A DNA stretch of 64,000 nt from Kappaphycus alvarezii (GCA_002205965.3 NADL03000048.1:186001-250000), one strand, 5' to 3'. Counted from the stretch's first letter, positions 44,491 through 54,775 are shown. The notes: generated by a model from the letters alone, not told the origin. Made by a program: numbers and translations.

Positions 44491-44781
44491 GGAAATTCGT
44501 ATGTGAGCACCCCCATTTGTAATGAGGGGGGAAAATTAGGGTGTTGTAATGATTGAAAAACAGGTTAGCCTATTTGTAATGATATCTCGAGAAATAGTTT
44601 GCAACTTAATCTGAAAATCTACCATTCGCATCTTTCCCAGGCTTATATAAAGGAGCAAAAGAGTTTTAGAAATAATGACTTTTATAAAAATCTTTCCAAA
44701 AGGCGACTGTGCGACATTGTATGACAAATAAAGATCTACCACCACCAAAAGGCTACCAAAGGCGTGGAAATTCGTATGTGA
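44491..44781. mobile_element. SINE-like insertion with 16-bp flanking direct repeats
   Basis: GGAAATTCGTATGTGA occurs at 44491-44506 and 44766-44781. The 259 bp between them begin with a reverse LINE-1 terminal signature (44518-44570), contain a TATATAAAG-like box near 44644, and end with the LINE-2 tail GTGCGACATTGTATGACAAA, TAAAGATCTACCACCACC (44709-44747). The arrangement suggests a short non-autonomous element moved by LINE-2. No clear RNA polymerase III boxes were found. Confidence 0.5.
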
Positions 44782-44894
44782 ACATTCTCTTTTAACTCTC
44801 AATTATTTCTCTTTGTAAGCAGACCCCACCAAAAAACTTTCTCGGACACTTTCTCACTTCCTCAGCAAAATTCAGAGCAAAAACAACGACATGA

Positions 44895-45830
44895 GGGACA
44901 CTTTTACCAGATAAAGAGAGGGCACAAATTGACGTTTACAAAAAAGAGAGATTCAGCAGCAACAAAATAGCGAAAAAGCTCAACTGCAGCGCGAACACAG
45001 TTCGCAAATACACGAGGGACAAGAGTAGATACGTTAAAAGACTATACACTAAGGGCAATACAAATCTTGACACCAGAGCACGCCGATATTGGTTTGAGAG
45101 GCATCCAAACAAAATTTGTCTTCATCTCAGTTGCGATCTTCACTTCAACTCGAAATTTCTGCCAGGCTTATTCGCCAAATACTGAACTCACGGTACCATT
45201 TGAGATATCAGAAGATAAAGCAAACCCTGTCGTTGACCGATGCGCACCAGAAACATCGACTGGAATGGGCCCGAAAGCGTCACGCATGGACTCTTCAACA
45301 GTGGAGCCGAATAGTTTTCTCTGAAGAGAAAACATTCAATCTGGATGGTACTGACGGGATTAGGATTTACTGGTATGACTTGAAGAAAGACAAAAGGTTG
45401 GTTTCTCGTCTCCAAATGGAAGGTAGAGGTCTGATGGTTTGGGGAGCTTTTTGTGAGGATGGTGTAAGTAGATTGACTATCTTATCTGGAAAGTAGAATG
45501 CACAGAAGTACACAGAGACATTGGAGGCCTTTTTTTCCCTTTGAAAGCTCTAAATTCTTCGGACAATGGACATTCCAGCAGTATAACGCATCAATTCACA
45601 CAGTCGCGGGACCTAAGTCATAGATTCACGACAAAAATATATCTGTTTTGGACTGGCCTGCTCGAATTCCGGACCTTAATCCCACTGATAATTTATGGAA
45701 TGCGCTAACAAGGCGTTTTTATCACGAAGCACGACAATTTGAGACCCTAGATGCTTTCAGAAATAGCATTTCGGGTGAATGGAACAAAATAAGTCGCCAT
45801 ATGTGTTATAAACTTGCTCAAAGCATATGA
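44895..45830 (+). pseudogene. Tc1/mariner transposase, inactive
   Basis: Cut-and-paste transposase. The helix-turn-helix part reads DKERAQIDVYKKERFSSNKI and NCSANTVRKYTRDK, then HPNKICLH. After a frameshift near 45115 come HHLRLEWARK-like sequence (RLEWARKRHAWTLQQW), IVFSEEKTFNLDGTDG with the first catalytic Asp, and GRGLMVWGAF. The second catalytic Asp is Tyr (FQQYNASIHT, near 45580). The third position is Asp in PDLNPTDNLW, 34 residues further on, where Tc1 members have Glu. Stops are at 45494 and near 45620. Terminal inverted repeats were not identified. Confidence 0.85.
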
Positions 45831-45869
45831 AACCGATGCGCGGTAATTTTAGAGAGCTAGGGAAAAGAA

Positions 45870-45900
45870 CTACAGTACAGTATAGTACAGTACTCTAGTT
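45870..45900. repeat. TACAGTAC motif cluster
   Basis: ACTACAGTACAGTATAGTAC followed by AGTACTCTAG, between the transposase and the LTR. Confidence 0.6.
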
Positions 45901-45997
45901 ACAATGCGGAAGGGATACTAATAATCCTTTTTTCCTTTTATTTTTTTGTTCTTTTCAATTACTCAAATAATTACTCTAAATATCTAAAAAAGCACAG

Positions 45998-46946
45998 TAG
46001 GCCTCAATGCTTTGGCACTGATGGAAAATGGCCCAACTGGCTACGATGATTACTGTAGAAGGTTGGACCGGGAACGCGTTCGGGAGTCGGTCCGCCGTAA
46101 CTGCTTCGAGCAGGCTGAAGATGCAGAGAAGGAAGAGCAGGAAGAGGAGGAGGACTGCGTGGATCCGTGGGAGCCACTAGTGTATAACGGTGGTGGGGAT
46201 CCCATGGAGAATGAAGGGGAGACTGAGGGAGTAATTGTTATCTCTGACTCTTCTGGCGAAGATGAAGAGAGAAGTGAAGAGAAGGATGAAGGGGAGGGAG
46301 ACATGGAAAGTACAGTATCAGTGGGGAAGGAGCCAGAAAATATGGACCAGATGGTCCCGACTCTGGAACCGGATGGGGGCGTCCTCAGTGATCTAGATAT
46401 TTCTCAGGAGGCAATGGTCAATTCTAGGCCGTTCGCGGATATTTGTGTGGACTGCCTGGGTGGGATGGATATTTTGGGGGAACTGTTTGGCTCTGATATA
46501 GAGGAGTAAGATATTAAGGAAATAATCTAGATATTTATCCTGATAGTATTTGCTGTTAGTCTTTCTCGTTCACACGATTCCATTTGGTGTATTTTATGCT
46601 TCTAAGTATGTTTCTATGAGACTTTAGGGTTAGTCAAAAAGTCTGTGTAAGCTGAGTAAACTGCTTCCTCTTGTGGAGGTCAAGCAAGTTGGCAGACAAC
46701 TTCAAGTCAAGCTCCGAGTAGTAGGGAGTTGAGAGACCCAAAAAACATTTTCCTAAGCTGGTCCCACAGCATCCGTGGTAGACCCTGCCCCTTCGATATT
46801 TTCTTGTAGCTCTCTCAACTCTCTTTCATAAATATTCCTTTTTGTTCGTTCAACTATATCACGGTAGCACTTTTGTCGCTCGCAACACCTCCTTCTTGGG
46901 GTAGTTGGTTCTGAGTATCTCTTCTCCCAACGATTTACCCCTATCA
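45998..46946 (+). repeat. Gypsy-family solo LTR with intact acidic ORF, 5'-truncated
   Basis: Begins within the ORF region (compare CCTCAATGCTTTGGC with 58648) and runs through the ORF, the leader (CAAGCAAGTTGGCAGACAAC at 46682) and U5 to CCCTATCA at 46946. The TATA box is degraded to GTCTGTGTAAGC. No gag follows; copia sequence begins at once. Confidence 0.75.
46012..46509 (+). CDS. LTR-encoded basic/acidic protein, intact 165-codon copy
   Basis: The only undisrupted member of the family. A basic helix is at residues 10-29 (YDDYCRRLDRERVRESVRRN), then FEQAED, an acidic run, a conserved DPWEPLVYNGGG block at about 51-62, a Glu/Asp-rich middle, MDQMVPTLEPDGG at about 106-118, and the conserved tail (FADICVDCLGGMDILGELFG). 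Comparison with 13821 and 58593 shows that the complete protein starts about 30 residues earlier (MTNLRP...), so this copy uses an internal Met. No known domain. A basic N-terminus plus an acidic-hydrophobic C-terminus would suit a nuclear DNA-binding activator, but this is inference. The LTR has no gag, so expression would need an outside promoter. Confidence 0.65.
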   Translation: MALMENGPTGYDDYCRRLDRERVRESVRRNCFEQAEDAEKEEQEEEEDCVDPWEPLVYNGGGDPMENEGETEGVIVISDSSGEDEERSEEKDEGEGDMESTVSVGKEPENMDQMVPTLEPDGGVLSDLDISQEAMVNSRPFADICVDCLGGMDILGELFGSDIEE

Positions 46947-47213
46947 GCTCCACTACTAATACCGAGCTGTTCAGGTATGTGGACTCTGACTGGGCAGGCA
47001 AAAATGCTACTAACAAGTCAAATAGTGGCTAAAAATATATGATGAGCGGCCCTCTAGTGTCGAGGAGCTCGAGTGAGCAAGAGATTGCTGCTTTTTCCAG
47101 AGCTGAGGCTGAATATGTGAGTCTGTGCTTGGGAAAAAAGGACGCAATCTGGCTTCGGCGACTTTGCAGTGGAATATGCGACATTACCGAGGGTGCATAC
47201 GCAGCATCTGTAA
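46947..47213 (+). pseudogene. Copia element 3 RNase H, first part
   Basis: RYVDSDWAGKNATNKSNSG, SSSEQEIAAFSRAEAEYVSL and GKKDAIWLRRLCSGI match the Ty1/copia RNase H, including the DSDWAG and AEAEY active-site blocks. One stop lies after KSNSG. The sequence is interrupted by LINE-2 at about 47214 and resumes at about 48300. Confidence 0.85.
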
Positions 47214-48299
47214 TTGATTCTTTTGGACTTATCTCCGACCTGCTTAATCTTTCCCAGGACCGCCACTTGGAAGAGATCCATCGGTCTGCCATCTCGCTCT
47301 TATCCTCCCGCCACCCGCAGCTGTCTTCGTCCTTTACAACTACGGCTCTTTTCGAGCGTTGTTCTTCGCCAGTCCCCGGCGAAAGGCCCCAGTCTGCGAT
47401 CACAACTGAACTCATGCTATCGAAGTCCGATAGGTTGTTCTCGTCCGCGGCAGCAAACGACCGAGCACGGCTACTTTCCGTGCGCACATCATTCGCATCT
47501 TCTGTCTTCTCTTCGCTTCCTCACCCCCACCGCGGTACGTACATGTCCTCTTCTTGCGTGGAAAGTCGCACTGGCTCTACATCTTGGCATCGCCCTTTTT
47601 CCGGGATCTACTCGCTGTCCGGTCTGCTCCCGCCGCTCGGCCGACATCGCACCCGTCTTAGATCCAAGTGCCCAGCACGCGTTGACCTGCAAATACGAAG
47701 ACGGAATGACTCGTCGTCATCAAATCCTCCGCAACGTTCTTGCTCGCTACTACGAGGAAGTTGGGATCGTTGCCCTCGTCGAGCATCCGCTCCTCTACCA
47801 GGTTCCCAACTCGCCTGGGCATTTGGAGTCCCCCGCGCTACGAATGGACATTTACATACCCGCTGCATACGGGCTTCACAGTACTGATATCGCCGTCGAC
47901 GTTACTGTTGCCCACCCCTCCGCACGCCGCCACATTTCGCCAAGTAAGGTTACAACAGGCGCTGCTGCAACACTCGCAGAGCGCGAGAATCATTGTCATT
48001 ACGAAACTTACTGTAACCAAAACGATATTCTCCTCCCCCCCGTCGGGATTGATATCTATGGCGCCTTGGGCGACGACGGCAAGGGTTTTTTCCGCCGCCT
48101 TGCTTCCTTCGCTGCTTCCCGTCGCGGTTCCTCCCCTCAACAGGAGCTCCGCGACTTCGTTACCTGTTTTGCGTTTAGTTTGCAAGTAATGGAGGCGCGA
48201 CAAGTTTCTACCCGCCGCCCGCATCCGTAGTTAATTTATGAATACCCTCCGCACGCCTCTGTGCGACATTGTACGACAAATAAAGATTTACCAACCACA
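47214..48299 (+). pseudogene. LINE-2 C-terminal half and 3' tail, inserted in copia element 3
   Basis: 5'-truncated non-LTR retrotransposon of a family different from LINE-1. The frame moves from one phase (QDRHLEEIHRSAISLLSSRH) to another near 47535, then stays open to 48230. It shows LALHLGIALFPGSTRCPVCS, a CCHC knuckle (CPVC ... HALTC), RHHQ-like MTRRHQILRNVLARYY, and a PD-(D/E)XK-like endonuclease (MDIYIPAAYG, DIAVDVTVAHPSA, LAERENHCHYETYC). It ends with the block PPVGIDIYGALGDDGKGFF. The tail contains ACATTGTACGACAAATAAAG and TTTACCAACCAC (48270-48298). One frameshift disables it, but the last 230 codons are intact. Confidence 0.85.
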
Positions 48300-48583
48300 T
48301 TAGTAAGCTGCCTGCTCAGAGCTCTGTGAGGACAATGGTAGAGCAAATGACTGTGCATGCGCACAGCCAAGGCTGCATAGCTCGCAATGGAGTGACGAAA
48401 AAGCGCACCAAGCACATAGATATCTGATTTCATTTTACTCAAGATGTAATTCGCGACAAGTCCGTAACATTGCAGTACTTAAATATGAAGAACATGCTTG
48501 CTGATATTCTGAAAAAGCCACTCGGTCCAGTGAAGCTACAGAAGTTCCGCAATGAATGTGAGCTGCTCTCCCTAGACCTTTAA
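48300..48583 (+). pseudogene. Copia element 3 RNase H, end
   Basis: KKRTKHIDI then FHFTQDVIRDKSVTLQYL and, after a shift, NMKNMLADILKKPLGPVKL and ECELLSLDL, the standard C-terminal end of a copia polyprotein. It continues the part interrupted at 47213. No LTR could be recognised after it. Confidence 0.8.
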
Positions 48584-48599
48584 AGTCAATGACAGAGTG

Positions 48600-48870
48600 G
48601 ATGGGGGAATGTTTAGGTTATTTTAATGCATGAAAGATGTGGTCGGTTATATCCACGAGGATAATACGTTATGCCAGATAAGTCCTCGGTGATGGGTAAC
48701 AATACAGTAAATGGCCTTGCTTACAGAACCGGCTCAATGCCGGCGAGCAGACATGCCGCGTTGGACATGACGGCCGCGTTCCGCGCAACATCGTTTAGCA
48801 CCGCGTACGCGTCTGGGTGCCAGTTTCCGAGGGTAGATATTGGTATAGGTGTTGGAGATTGACCTCAGGC
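48600..48870 (-). pseudogene. LINE-1 C-terminal end and 3' UTR
   Basis: Minus strand: ISTLGNWHPDAYAVLNDVAR, NAAVMSNAACLLAGIEPVL (stop near 48726), then a UTR with GGACTTATCTGGCATAACG and the end CATCTTTCATGCATTAAAAT. Subfamily of 6800-6976. Confidence 0.75.
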
Positions 48871-49489
48871 TGTCCCTGAAACCTAATGTTCCGGTTTTGG
48901 GCGTATGAAGAGATTTGGAACACGCGTTTGTCCGATCAATACAGCCAGCACATTGCACGCGATAACAAGATGATGATTGGTATCACGGAAGTGTTCCTAG
49001 TTGCTCGTGTAGATTATTCTGGATTTCGGTTTTGACAATTAGTGTGAGTTCGCAGTAGTATATAAGCTGTGGTTGATGAACCTCTGATTAAGTTTTTAAG
49101 ACAAGACTGACGAACTTAGAATTGCATTCTCCACCTTCCTTATCCAATCTTTCCTCTCAGCTTCCCAATCCAACAAAAATGACTGCCTGGTATATCATAT
49201 AGTGTGAAAATTGACCAAATATTTAATCTCTATCCCAGTGTCCTACAGTGATGCTGAATTGTGGAGCAATATTTTTAATTGAGGCACACAATTTATATTT
49301 ATTGTGAATCATCTAGGAATAATTTTATCTATTTACACTAGCACTATCTTATGCTGAATTCAGTGTGAAATGATTTTTATGTCCTACAGTTGGGTTTTTA
49401 TGTTATGCAGGCTATAATTATTGCATTTATGCTGCCAAAAATTATTATCTGGATGATTGTTTACCTAGAAAATACTCCAATAATTATTG
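48871..49489. other. No gene recognised
   Basis: AT-rich, no supported frame. The sequence leading into the dispersed repeat may belong to it. Confidence 0.4.
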
Positions 49490-49760
49490 CTGAGCCTGAA
49501 TTATGTCTACCAAAATTATTTTATGGCTCACCTGATTTTTGTAGCAGGTTCACCCTAGTATAGAGTATAAGAAGTCTAGGCTGTAAGAAATATTTTTTAC
49601 ATCCTCGGGCTATCGAAATATTCCCCTCGATCACCTATCATTAAATTTGGTTTTCTATTCGTTATTCGTTCTAAGTCTAATTGTGGCATTTATTTATTTA
49701 TTCAAGTTGAAACCATTCATTATTACTATTTGGATCTATCTATCCCAATTATTTTGCATA
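49490..49760 (+). repeat. Dispersed AT-rich repeat, copy 2 (partner at 35960-36235)
   Basis: AATTATGTCTACCAAAATTA, GATCACCTATCATTAAATTT, GGTTTTCTATTCGTTA and TTATTTATTCAAG in the same order and spacing as the first copy. Confidence 0.5.
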
Positions 49761-50763
49761 TAGAGAGCAACCAAAGTTTTTCGTCCAGTTTTTTCAAAAT
49801 TGACGAATAGATGAAAAGATATCTAGATTTTTTGGAAGGATACACGGCCCTGAAACTCTATTATGTAGAAGATTGAGACGCTTTCCACACGAAGACGGAC
49901 CCGGGACCTAGTCAAATTGGACACAAAGAAGGGGAAGTGAATAAATAATAGAGTTTAGAAGGGATCCTGAAAGTCCGTCAAAATTTGAGTCTTTTGAATA
50001 TTTGTTTATTAAGAATAGAGTATTTGAAAGAAAAGAGAGCGTTTCGAACATTCGGATATAGTTGTTGCAATTAAACCGAATACATTTATACTTCACAATA
50101 CTTTAAAATTTTATCGCGGAACATGAGGCTATGAGGGGGCGCCCAGGTTTTTACTTTTTCAGTCTTTTGTCATGAGTTGCTCCGGCTATTATGAATAGTT
50201 AAATAGTATTTGTTTTAAGACTTCGAGATTATCCAACTAGTACATAGAACCTGAGTGACCTAAACCCATTTAGAACGGCCACGTACATTTATAGATGATC
50301 AAAACAATAGACCATGCATTTTCTGTAATTTAAGGTAAACTTCATAACTGAAAATATTTCCATCAGAATAAGCTGCCAGTTTAAATTAGGAGAGATTGAT
50401 CCTGCTTGGTAAAGTCTTCTTCTTCTTCTTCTTGATCCTCCGTTAAAGTCTCACATATTATCAGTCACTCGTTTTCCCGTGGCTCTTTTATCCATCTTCC
50501 AAGAATCAAGTACCTAAACATTCCGTCTTTTACCCAGAATACTAAAATAGTAGTAATTATATCGCTCAATAATCAATTATGTAATGTTTAGTAATAAGTG
50601 CTTCGAAACGCCAACTTACTCCACTGGTCATTCTTATTCATGTATTGACATTATTAGTTAATCTAACCCATTTATATTTACCGAAAATATTTTCTCTATT
50701 TTATTTGATATGTCAAGCGACTTCCCCTCCCGTGACTGCTTTACGTAGCACTGGAGACAGGGG
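49761..50763. other. AT-rich stretch, no gene recognised
   Basis: Contains only a short CTT microsatellite at 50418-50435. No frame or element supported. Confidence 0.5.
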
Positions 50764-50810
50764 ACCATGTCTTTCAAATATTAAAGCACCCTAAATCTTA
50801 CCCTACTTCA
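50764..50810 (+). mobile_element. LINE-1 3' terminal signature
   Basis: GTCTTTCAAATATTAAAGCA then CCCTAAATCTTACCC. Confidence 0.6.
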
Positions 50811-50935
50811 ACTGGTGACACGAGAGACAATTTTCGATATCTTCCGGCACCCTGAAATTTCCTTTCCGGGCAGTTCCCTGAATGTTCCTTAGTGATCAAA
50901 TTCTAGCTCTATGTTTCAATAGAAGTACAAATATG

Positions 50936-51118
50936 GGGAAACGTTTGGGTGTTTTACTCTTGCAAGGTATATCCGATCTATCCCATGGTTTTCCAGACAA
51001 CCACAATCGACTCAAAAAGGGTATACCGACACCGTAATGGGGAAGGAACTACGCTCCCTAAAATGCTATCTTCAGGCCATCCATCAAGCAGGCCGCATTG
51101 GGCATGACAGTACGAATA
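50936..51118 (-). mobile_element. LINE-1 C-terminal end and 3' UTR
   Basis: Minus strand: TVMPNAACLMDGLKIAF (stop), then the same UTR as 6360-6478, and GTAAAACACCCAAACGTTTC at the end. Confidence 0.75.
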
Positions 51119-51234
51119 TTGCATTTAGTTGCGCTGAACTGCAAAACTTGGAATGGTAAGAAGTTCGACACAGAACAGCAAATACGGATACAATAATTTA
51201 TGGTATGTATTTCCCGAGCAAGAAACTGGGAAGA

Positions 51235-51412
51235 CATCTTTAAGAATCGGCAGCAGCAGTGGTGTCCAATGCATCATGCCTACTGACAGGCTTTGAGCCA
51301 GCCCTTAAGGCGCACGAGTGACACAACGCATTATCCTGAACACGTTTAGCATACACCGGTGGATAGCCGAACCGCACCTTTCAAATATTAAAGAACCAAA
51401 TCGTCTTCTTTA
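51235..51412 (+). mobile_element. LINE-1 C-terminal end and 3' UTR
   Basis: ESAAAVVSNASCLLTGFEPA, then LKAHE (stop), a UTR and CCTTTCAAATATTAAAGAAC. Same end type as 50764-50810. Confidence 0.7.
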
Positions 51413-51429
51413 AGAATCATGCTCCCGGG

Positions 51430-51700
51430 TTGATGCACAGTGGCTGAAAATTGATTGTGACCAGAGGAGGATGGGTACTTTTGAGACGCGTGTGGCACCT
51501 GGACGCATTCTCGGTGCTGATAGACGTGGCAAGGCATGCCACCATACGAGCCATGGCGACCCTTGGGCGGGTGCGATCTGTTATTATGCGAAGACACGTT
51601 GCGGCGGCGGCTGTTTTGTCCAACGCAGAATGCCTTACGGCTGGTCTCACACCAGCCCTGCGAGGTCGTACCTCATGACTCTGCCTCATTTTCAGACTCT
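51430..51700 (+). pseudogene. LINE-1 C-terminal fragment
   Basis: WHLDAFSVLIDVARHATIRA, then MATLGRVRSVIMRRHVAAAA, VLSNAECLTAGLTPALRG. Open to 51678. It corresponds to the last 75 residues of the LINE-1 protein and shows the expected sequence at the site where the duplicated copies have G16. Confidence 0.75.
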
Positions 51701-51857
51701 CTAATACTCAGACCTGTCCCCCCTAGACTTCGGAAAAGAGCAGTCCTACATCCGTAATCAGTAAACCAATCCAACCCCCCCCCTTTGAGACTGACGATTT
51801 GTTATTACATTGCTTCGTTTTCTTTCTTTTTCAATTCGTATGGATCAGTAAGCACAA

Positions 51858-51905
51858 TTGGGAAATGGTTTAGGTGTTGTACTCCTGGAAGATATATCCG
51901 ACCTA
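51858..51905 (-). mobile_element. LINE-1 3' terminal signature
   Basis: Plus-strand view GGGAAATGGTTTAGGTGTTG then TACTCCTGGAAGATATATCC. Confidence 0.65.
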
Positions 51906-52430
51906 GACGCAGTTAACGCTAAGTGGTGAAGTTAAGGGCACAAGACGCCGAGCTCAGCCTTTTGCCTACGCACAGAAATGCTTATGACTAAAGTAACCTC
52001 CTAAATGATTGTACCACAGAACGCTTAAGATTCCTTACAGTTGCACCTACAACATAGGTAATGACTGGAAACGTGACGGGACACGCAATGCGCTGTAGGC
52101 AGCCATATTTTACGATCGTTTCGCCGGAACGAACTGAAGCTTTGAAAAAATGATCCGGCTTATTCCTGGATAACACCACCAAGGGTTATTCAGGCCGAAT
52201 TGTTGGAAAAGAAAATCAAATTGTTAAATTCATATGTGTCAGAGTGCGCTTATTGTTTCAGTGCTGAATCCCTACAGATCCTTGTTTCTTTTGCTCAATT
52301 CAAAAAAAACAATTATTTCTTTCTCCTGTTCTGCTACTGAAAGAGGTCAGGTTGGTCCTCTCCCATCCCGCCATGTTGCTCCATCCTGAGAGCACTAAAA
52401 TTTTAGGATATTTGAACTAATGCGCTCTGA
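51906..52430. other. No gene recognised
   Basis: No frame or repeat supported; partly LINE-like sequence of uncertain origin near 52000-52190. Confidence 0.4.
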
Positions 52431-52879
52431 AATGTTCAAGATGTGAGACGATACTTTCTTGTTTTCTCGGAGCCCCAACTGTTATTCAATAGTATAATCG
52501 GAAATGGGCCCATGTTATGGAATTTGTCTGCCTCCTTTTTTTTTCTTTGGCAGTTAATTCGCGTTGATTTTGAAGGTAGCAATATAATTAAGGCCTATTT
52601 TAACTGCGCAAGGTCCAATCAATCCGTTTCGGTAAGGAACGGGTCACAGGGCAGTTGGAGAACGCCCAAAGCCACCAATATCCCTTTTTCTGGCCGTAAA
52701 ACTGTTGGAACAAATGGCTGGTGAACCTCGAGGTCAAAATGGAGTTGCATGGTACCTGAGGCCGAGGGTTTTTTAAGTTTGGAGGAATCCTAATATAACT
52801 AGCATTCTTTTAAATTTCGGGCCCTGAGAGGGTTTCGAGTACATTATTTTCAGGTGAATTTGACGAAATGCGTTGGTAA

Positions 52880-54694
52880 GAGCTATTGGCGTTAAAGCAG
52901 GACTTGCACGCACGGCCGCAACTCTTGTACATTGGGATGGAGATTCTTGCAATGATGCTAACTGGAAAGAAAACGTACTTCATACGGTAACATATTGTTC
53001 GTCATCACAGCTTGCAACCATGCAATAATTTCAGTCGCCAAGAGAAGATTCCTGGCATATGATATTCTTTATTCAAACTTTTAGTGGAAACCAGACTATT
53101 CTACCCATCCTCTAACGTATGGCCTATTGGTTGATCAGGAAATGAGTTTGGATCTTCGCGACATTGAGAGGGGTGTTGGGGCAGATTTAATGCGTAGACC
53201 GATTGTTTCCAGTATTGTCAATGCATGCATTCTTCGCTTTTATTGTGAGACCCTCGGTCAAATTGAAGAATCCGCCTCGAATCAGAGGAAGATGGCGAAG
53301 ACTCCATTCTTCGTAAAGATTGGTTTGTGCCATTGGTTGCCTCTGTGACATATATTGTTGTGCATATCTTCATGGCTGTCGGAGTACTGGAAACAATATT
53401 CTGGGTATTGACGGCAATAATCTTTAAGCTGTTCCGACTTCCAAGAATTTATGCTTTCGAAAAACTCATTTTGGATGTAAAAGTGCTTCTCTCAAAAGGG
53501 AGCGTTCGACATGTCGAAAAAACGATTACATTTCGTTCTCGTGACGGCACTGGCCTCCAAGAGCTGCAGGCATCTCGAACTGGTTTCGGAGGACTTGTCC
53601 TTACCACAATCACATGCGATGACATCATGACAAGAGACACAAAGGCCCTTTTTCGTCTCATCCGCTACATTAACAAGCCTACAATCTGTTACTGGAGTGA
53701 AGGATTTGTAATTATGGCGGGCAACCACACCGAGATAGTTGATGCTCTTTGCAACATAGGGACGAAGGCTGCGACAATTGATCTTGGCTGGCACAAGGAT
53801 ATACAAGAGAAACGGTGTTCAAACTAAGCGCAAAATTCACCAAAGAAGTTGTCCCAGAAAAGGAGACTTCAGTCACAGTAATTAGCAGACGAAGAATTGT
53901 GGTGGAAATTGAAGCTGAGGAGAAAACTGAAGACATGGAATTACTTGTGCAATGCATGGATCAGTTTGCTGCAGTATGCGAATCTGGTGAGAGAGGGTGC
54001 GGCAGTTTAATGGGAAGCGTATATCTATCTATGGCGTTGGTATTGTTATTTCCGTTGCGTTAATTTTCCGATATGAAGGATTTGAGGGTCTAGTCAAGCC
54101 GTCCGCAGATGTTCTCACTCTTGCCGTAGGTGCGTACACACTATGGATGACCTCGGCAAGAGTGCGGCCCTAGGTGAAACAGAAGAAAAGACAGTACTTC
54201 ATATCCCAACGCGGAAAAATTTGCTGATGACATATCATGGACTCGCAGATATTGAAAATAACGTTAAAAACGTGTGTTGGGTGCCAGATATATATAGAAG
54301 TCCTAAAGAAGTGGATGAAGATCGGGAGGAAGTGGACGGATCTATTACAATGCTTGAAGCAGCTATTTGTCTAAGCATTTTCAACCACTTTGGACATCTT
54401 GTGAAATGGAAAGGAAGAAGACTAAAGCTTGACGTGTTCAGGGTGACAATGGGACCTGAGGGCATTGCACATATTGAGAGCGTCGATAGGGTCCGTACTG
54501 TCAATGAGCTTTCTGGAATATCGGCTGGTTGCATCGCTCCAATGTTAAGAATTGGCTATCCTAAACTCATCCCTTTTGGACCTCCCCTTAAACCAGAACC
54601 TGTTCAAGGCACAGCAAATCAACAATCGAGAGAAGATGGACATCAGGGCGATACGACAGGCCATATTCCAACAGATACTTACATTCATATGTAG
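52880..54694 (+). pseudogene. Unassigned membrane-protein gene, broken or intron-containing
   Basis: Consecutive frames on one strand look like parts of one protein: 52880-53030 (AIGVKAGLARTAATLVHWDG), 53127-53348 (DLRDIERGVGADLMRRPIVS), 53327-53827 with two adjacent membrane spans (VASVTYIVVHIFMAVGVLET, IFWVLTAIIFKLF) and a soluble part (RSRDGTGLQELQASRTGFGG), 53815-54063 (SVTVISRRRIVVEIEAEEKT) with a further hydrophobic segment in an overlapping frame (GVGIVISVALIF), and 54143-54694 (KNLLMTYHGLADIENNVKNV, RRLKLDVFRVTMGPEGIAHI). Ends overlap by a few bases in different frames, which suggests one-base frameshifts more than introns. Not repeated in the window, so probably a host gene remnant. 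No family recognised. Confidence 0.45.
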
Positions 54695-54704
54695 CTACGA
54701 CAAA

Positions 54705-54775
54705 CAGACAAGGGGGAAAATTTGGGATGTTTTAATGATTGAGAAATAGGTTAGCCTATGTTCCAAAACATGCAA
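54705..54775 (-). mobile_element. LINE-1 3' terminal signature (TTAGCCTAT subfamily)
   Basis: Plus-strand view GGGGGAAAATTTGGGATGTT, TTAATGATTGAGAAATAGGT, TAGCCTATG. The same 45 bp occur in the SINE-like insert (44518-44570) and, reversed, at 35070-35125. Confidence 0.65.

Noticed and set aside
50418-50435. CTT microsatellite
   Set aside because: Ordinary simple repeat without associated features.
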